NCBI RefSeq assembly: GCF_019145435.1
Contig: NZ_JAHSTS010000003.1
Span: 310,001 to 374,000, forward strand
Source of the DNA: Pseudomonas ekonensis
GTDB lineage: Bacteria; Pseudomonadota; Gammaproteobacteria; Pseudomonadales; Pseudomonadaceae
Length of the DNA stretch: 64,000 nt
Reading direction: 5' to 3'
In this document: positions 62,395 to 64,000 of the stretch, one piece after another
Layout of the letters: each line of letters opens with the position of its first letter
Position numbering within the stretch: position 1 is the stretch's first letter
Program-made: the position numbers and the translations under genes
The notes under the pieces: generated by a model
What the model was told of the DNA's origin: nothing
Database searches by the model: none
Seen by the model: the letters and a program-made list of their open reading frames with translations, nothing else

Positions 62395-62604
62395 GGTCAG
62401 GGGGTCTCGGTCGATAACCCCGACATCGTGCCACGATCAAACGCCGCCGCCAACGCGCAGGGGCCAAACCCTTGATCCTGCGCAGATTCGCGCAAGATCC
62501 TTGGCCGACCGGAGCCGTCGCCTTTCGCCGGGCCCCCGGCGGCGCGCGGTTTGGGCTATACCCAAACTCATGAGCCACCATAGCGAGACTCAATCATCTG
62601 CGGC

Positions 62605-62633
62605 TTCCTGAACAGGGGAAGGGCAGCTATGAT
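62605..62633 (+). promoter_or_regulatory. possible promoter of trxA
   Basis: TTCCTG (62605-62610), 17 bp, TATGAT (62628-62633), about 37 bp before the ATG. The -35 is weak. Confidence 0.4.
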
Positions 62634-62669
62634 GGGCCACGTTTTTTTGCTTACAACCTGGAGAATTCC

Positions 62670-62999
62670 ATGAGCAGCGATCTGATCAAACACGTTAGCG
62701 ACGCTAGCTTCGAAGCTGACGTACTCAAGGCCGAAGGCGCTGTCCTGGTCGACTACTGGGCTGAGTGGTGCGGCCCGTGCAAGATGATCGCCCCGGTCCT
62801 GGACGACATCGCCGCCGAGTACCAGGGCAAGGTGACCGTCGCCAAGCTGAACATCGACGAGAACCAGGAAACCCCGGCCAAGCACGGCGTGCGCGGCATC
62901 CCGACCCTGATGCTGTTCAAGAACGGCAACGTCGAAGCGACCAAGGTCGGCGCGCTGTCGAAGTCCCAGCTCAAGGCTTTCCTCGACGCCAGCCTCTGA
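62670..62999 (+). CDS. trxA: thioredoxin 1
   Basis: The 109-residue cytoplasmic disulfide reductase, active site WCGPC with C34 and C37, plus the cis-Pro of GIPTLMLF and the conserved buried Asp. It supplies electrons to ribonucleotide reductase and other enzymes. GGAG lies 7 bp before the ATG. A terminator follows, then rho. Confidence 0.98.
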   Translation: MSSDLIKHVSDASFEADVLKAEGAVLVDYWAEWCGPCKMIAPVLDDIAAEYQGKVTVAKLNIDENQETPAKHGVRGIPTLMLFKNGNVEATKVGALSKSQLKAFLDASL

Positions 63000-63021
63000 G
63001 CGCCGCTGTAAAGTCCCGCTG

Positions 63022-63051
63022 AAAAAGGCCCCGCAAATTGCGGGGCTTTTT
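63022..63051 (+). terminator. intrinsic terminator after trxA
   Basis: GCCCCGCAA (63028-63036) and TTGCGGGGC (63038-63046), with A-run before and TTTTT after. Confidence 0.88.
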
Positions 63052-63194
63052 GCGTATTCAGGGCTAGACGCTCCGAAACTCAGGTGATACATTCGGCCCC
63101 GCACTGGTTTCTCCACTGCCCCCTGCTAGCCGTCGCCGACGCACTCCTTTCGAACAAGTACGCGATCCTGTCGCCTTCTCCGCGGCGCGGCCTC

Positions 63195-63213
63195 ATTAAG
63201 CCAAAAGCTTAAT
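63195..63213 (+). promoter_or_regulatory. hairpin in the rho leader
   Basis: ATTAAGC (63195-63201), loop CAAAA, GCTTAAT (63207-63213), 35 bp before the rho ATG. It may form in the leader RNA; the effect is unknown. Confidence 0.45.
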
Positions 63214-63247
63214 TTCCCCCCTCTATAAATGATTACGTCATTCCTAT

Positions 63248-64000
63248 ATGAATCTGACTGAACTCAAGCAAAAGCCGATTACCGACCTGCTCCAGCTGGC
63301 CGAAGACATGGGCATAGAAAATATGGCCCGTTCGCGCAAGCAGGACGTGATTTTCTCCCTGCTGAAGAAGCACGCGAAAAGCGGTGAGGAAATCTCCGGT
63401 GATGGCGTGCTGGAGATTCTCCAGGACGGCTTCGGCTTCCTGCGCTCCGCTGACGCTTCCTACCTCGCAGGTCCCGACGACATCTACGTCTCGCCGAGCC
63501 AGATCCGCCGTTTCAACCTTCGCACCGGCGACACCATCGTCGGCAAGATCCGTCCGCCGAAGGAAGGCGAGCGTTATTTCGCCCTGCTCAAGGTCGACAC
63601 GATCAACTTCGACCGTCCCGAGAACGCGAAGAACAAGATTCTGTTCGAGAACCTGACCCCGCTGTTCCCGAACGTGCGCATGAAGATGGAAGCCGGCAAC
63701 GGTTCCACCGAAGACCTGACCGGTCGTGTGATCGATCTGTGCGCGCCGATCGGTAAAGGCCAGCGTGGTCTGATCGTGGCGCCGCCGAAGGCCGGTAAAA
63801 CGATCATGCTGCAGAACATCGCAGCGAACATCGCCCGTAACAACCCAGAAGTTCACCTGATCGTGCTGTTGATCGACGAACGTCCGGAAGAAGTGACCGA
63901 AATGCAGCGCACCGTGCGCGGCGAAGTGGTCGCCTCGACCTTCGACGAGCCGCCGACCCGTCACGTGCAGGTGGCCGAAATGGTGATCGAGAAGGCCAAG
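63248..64000 (+). CDS. rho: transcription termination factor Rho (5' part)
   Basis: The first 251 codons of Rho, cut by the window end; the family is about 420 long. The N-terminal helical domain ([22 protein letters not shown]), the RNA-binding cold-shock-like domain ([29 protein letters not shown]) and the start of the RecA-like ATPase with Walker A APPKAGKT are visible. No Shine-Dalgarno sequence is evident before the ATG (GATTACGTCATTCCTAT). A leader of about 200 nt follows trxA. Confidence 0.97.
   Translation, partial: MNLTELKQKPITDLLQLAEDMGIENMARSRKQDVIFSLLKKHAKSGEEISGDGVLEILQDGFGFLRSADASYLAGPDDIYVSPSQIRRFNLRTGDTIVGKIRPPKEGERYFALLKVDTINFDRPENAKNKILFENLTPLFPNVRMKMEAGNGSTEDLTGRVIDLCAPIGKGQRGLIVAPPKAGKTIMLQNIAANIARNNPEVHLIVLLIDERPEEVTEMQRTVRGEVVASTFDEPPTRHVQVAEMVIEKAK

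Overview
The window is a stretch of Pseudomonas chromosome, most likely from the P. fluorescens complex. The evidence is the order of conserved blocks (dadA-dadX-pauR-cycB; rep; glnK-amtB-yjbQ-sutA; xerC-dapF-lysA-lptM-cyaY; rnk/cyaA; argH-algR-hemCDXY; dsbB-algQ-algP; hemB-ppk/ppx-trxA-rho), which matches what I remember of P. aeruginosa PA5304 down to PA5239. High G+C and many short GTGGGAGC-type REP palindromes in the gaps also fit. No tRNA, rRNA, CRISPR array, prophage or insertion sequence was seen. Almost the whole window is conserved core genome, with a few group-specific insertions.

Layout. 1-5.3 kb: D-alanine catabolism (end of dadA, a RidA-type enamine deaminase, dadX), polyamine regulator pauR, cytochrome c5 and a CoA-transferase-like enzyme. 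5.4-12.5 kb: xpt, Rep helicase, a c-di-GMP phosphodiesterase-type GGDEF/EAL protein, a MATE exporter and a LysR regulator. 12.7-19.4 kb: a chemoreceptor, comM, an EamA exporter and a divergent HxlR/MFS pair; several of these look like insertions relative to P. aeruginosa. 19.4-22.9 kb: ubiK, then the nitrogen-responsive glnK-amtB unit with a recognisable sigma-54 promoter and two NtrC-like dyads, yjbQ and sutA. 23-29 kb: HAD hydrolase, xerC, DUF484, dapF, lysA and the small lipoprotein lptM on the minus strand, facing cyaY, DUF1289 and rnk. 29-35 kb: cyaA, two small conserved proteins, a glutathione transferase and argH.

35-47.8 kb: algR followed by the haem genes hemC, hemD, hemX, hemY, then dsbB, algQ, an FKBP isomerase, the histone-like algP, a TIGR02444 protein, an ABC-F ATPase, a small MscS-type channel and an RhtB exporter. 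The sensor kinase gene algZ (fimS), which sits next to algR in P. aeruginosa, is absent: only 438 bp separate argH and algR. 47.8-52.6 kb: an envelope cluster on the minus strand made of two tandem COG3014 lipoprotein paralogues, YcfL, LpoB and a CsgG/LpoB-like secreted protein. Both paralogues keep recognisably homologous promoters, so the duplication included the promoter. 52.7-64 kb: a cytochrome c/FTR1 iron permease, elbB, a sterol desaturase-type membrane hydroxylase, a DedA protein, hemB-ppk behind a PhoB box placed correctly for a Pho promoter, ppx, trxA and the first 251 codons of rho.

The most notable items are the LpoB/YcfL/COG3014 cluster with its promoter-inclusive duplication, the PhoB-type promoter that would couple haem synthesis to polyphosphate synthesis, the orphan algR, and the glnK control region. 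Gene-order comparisons are from memory; no database search was run.
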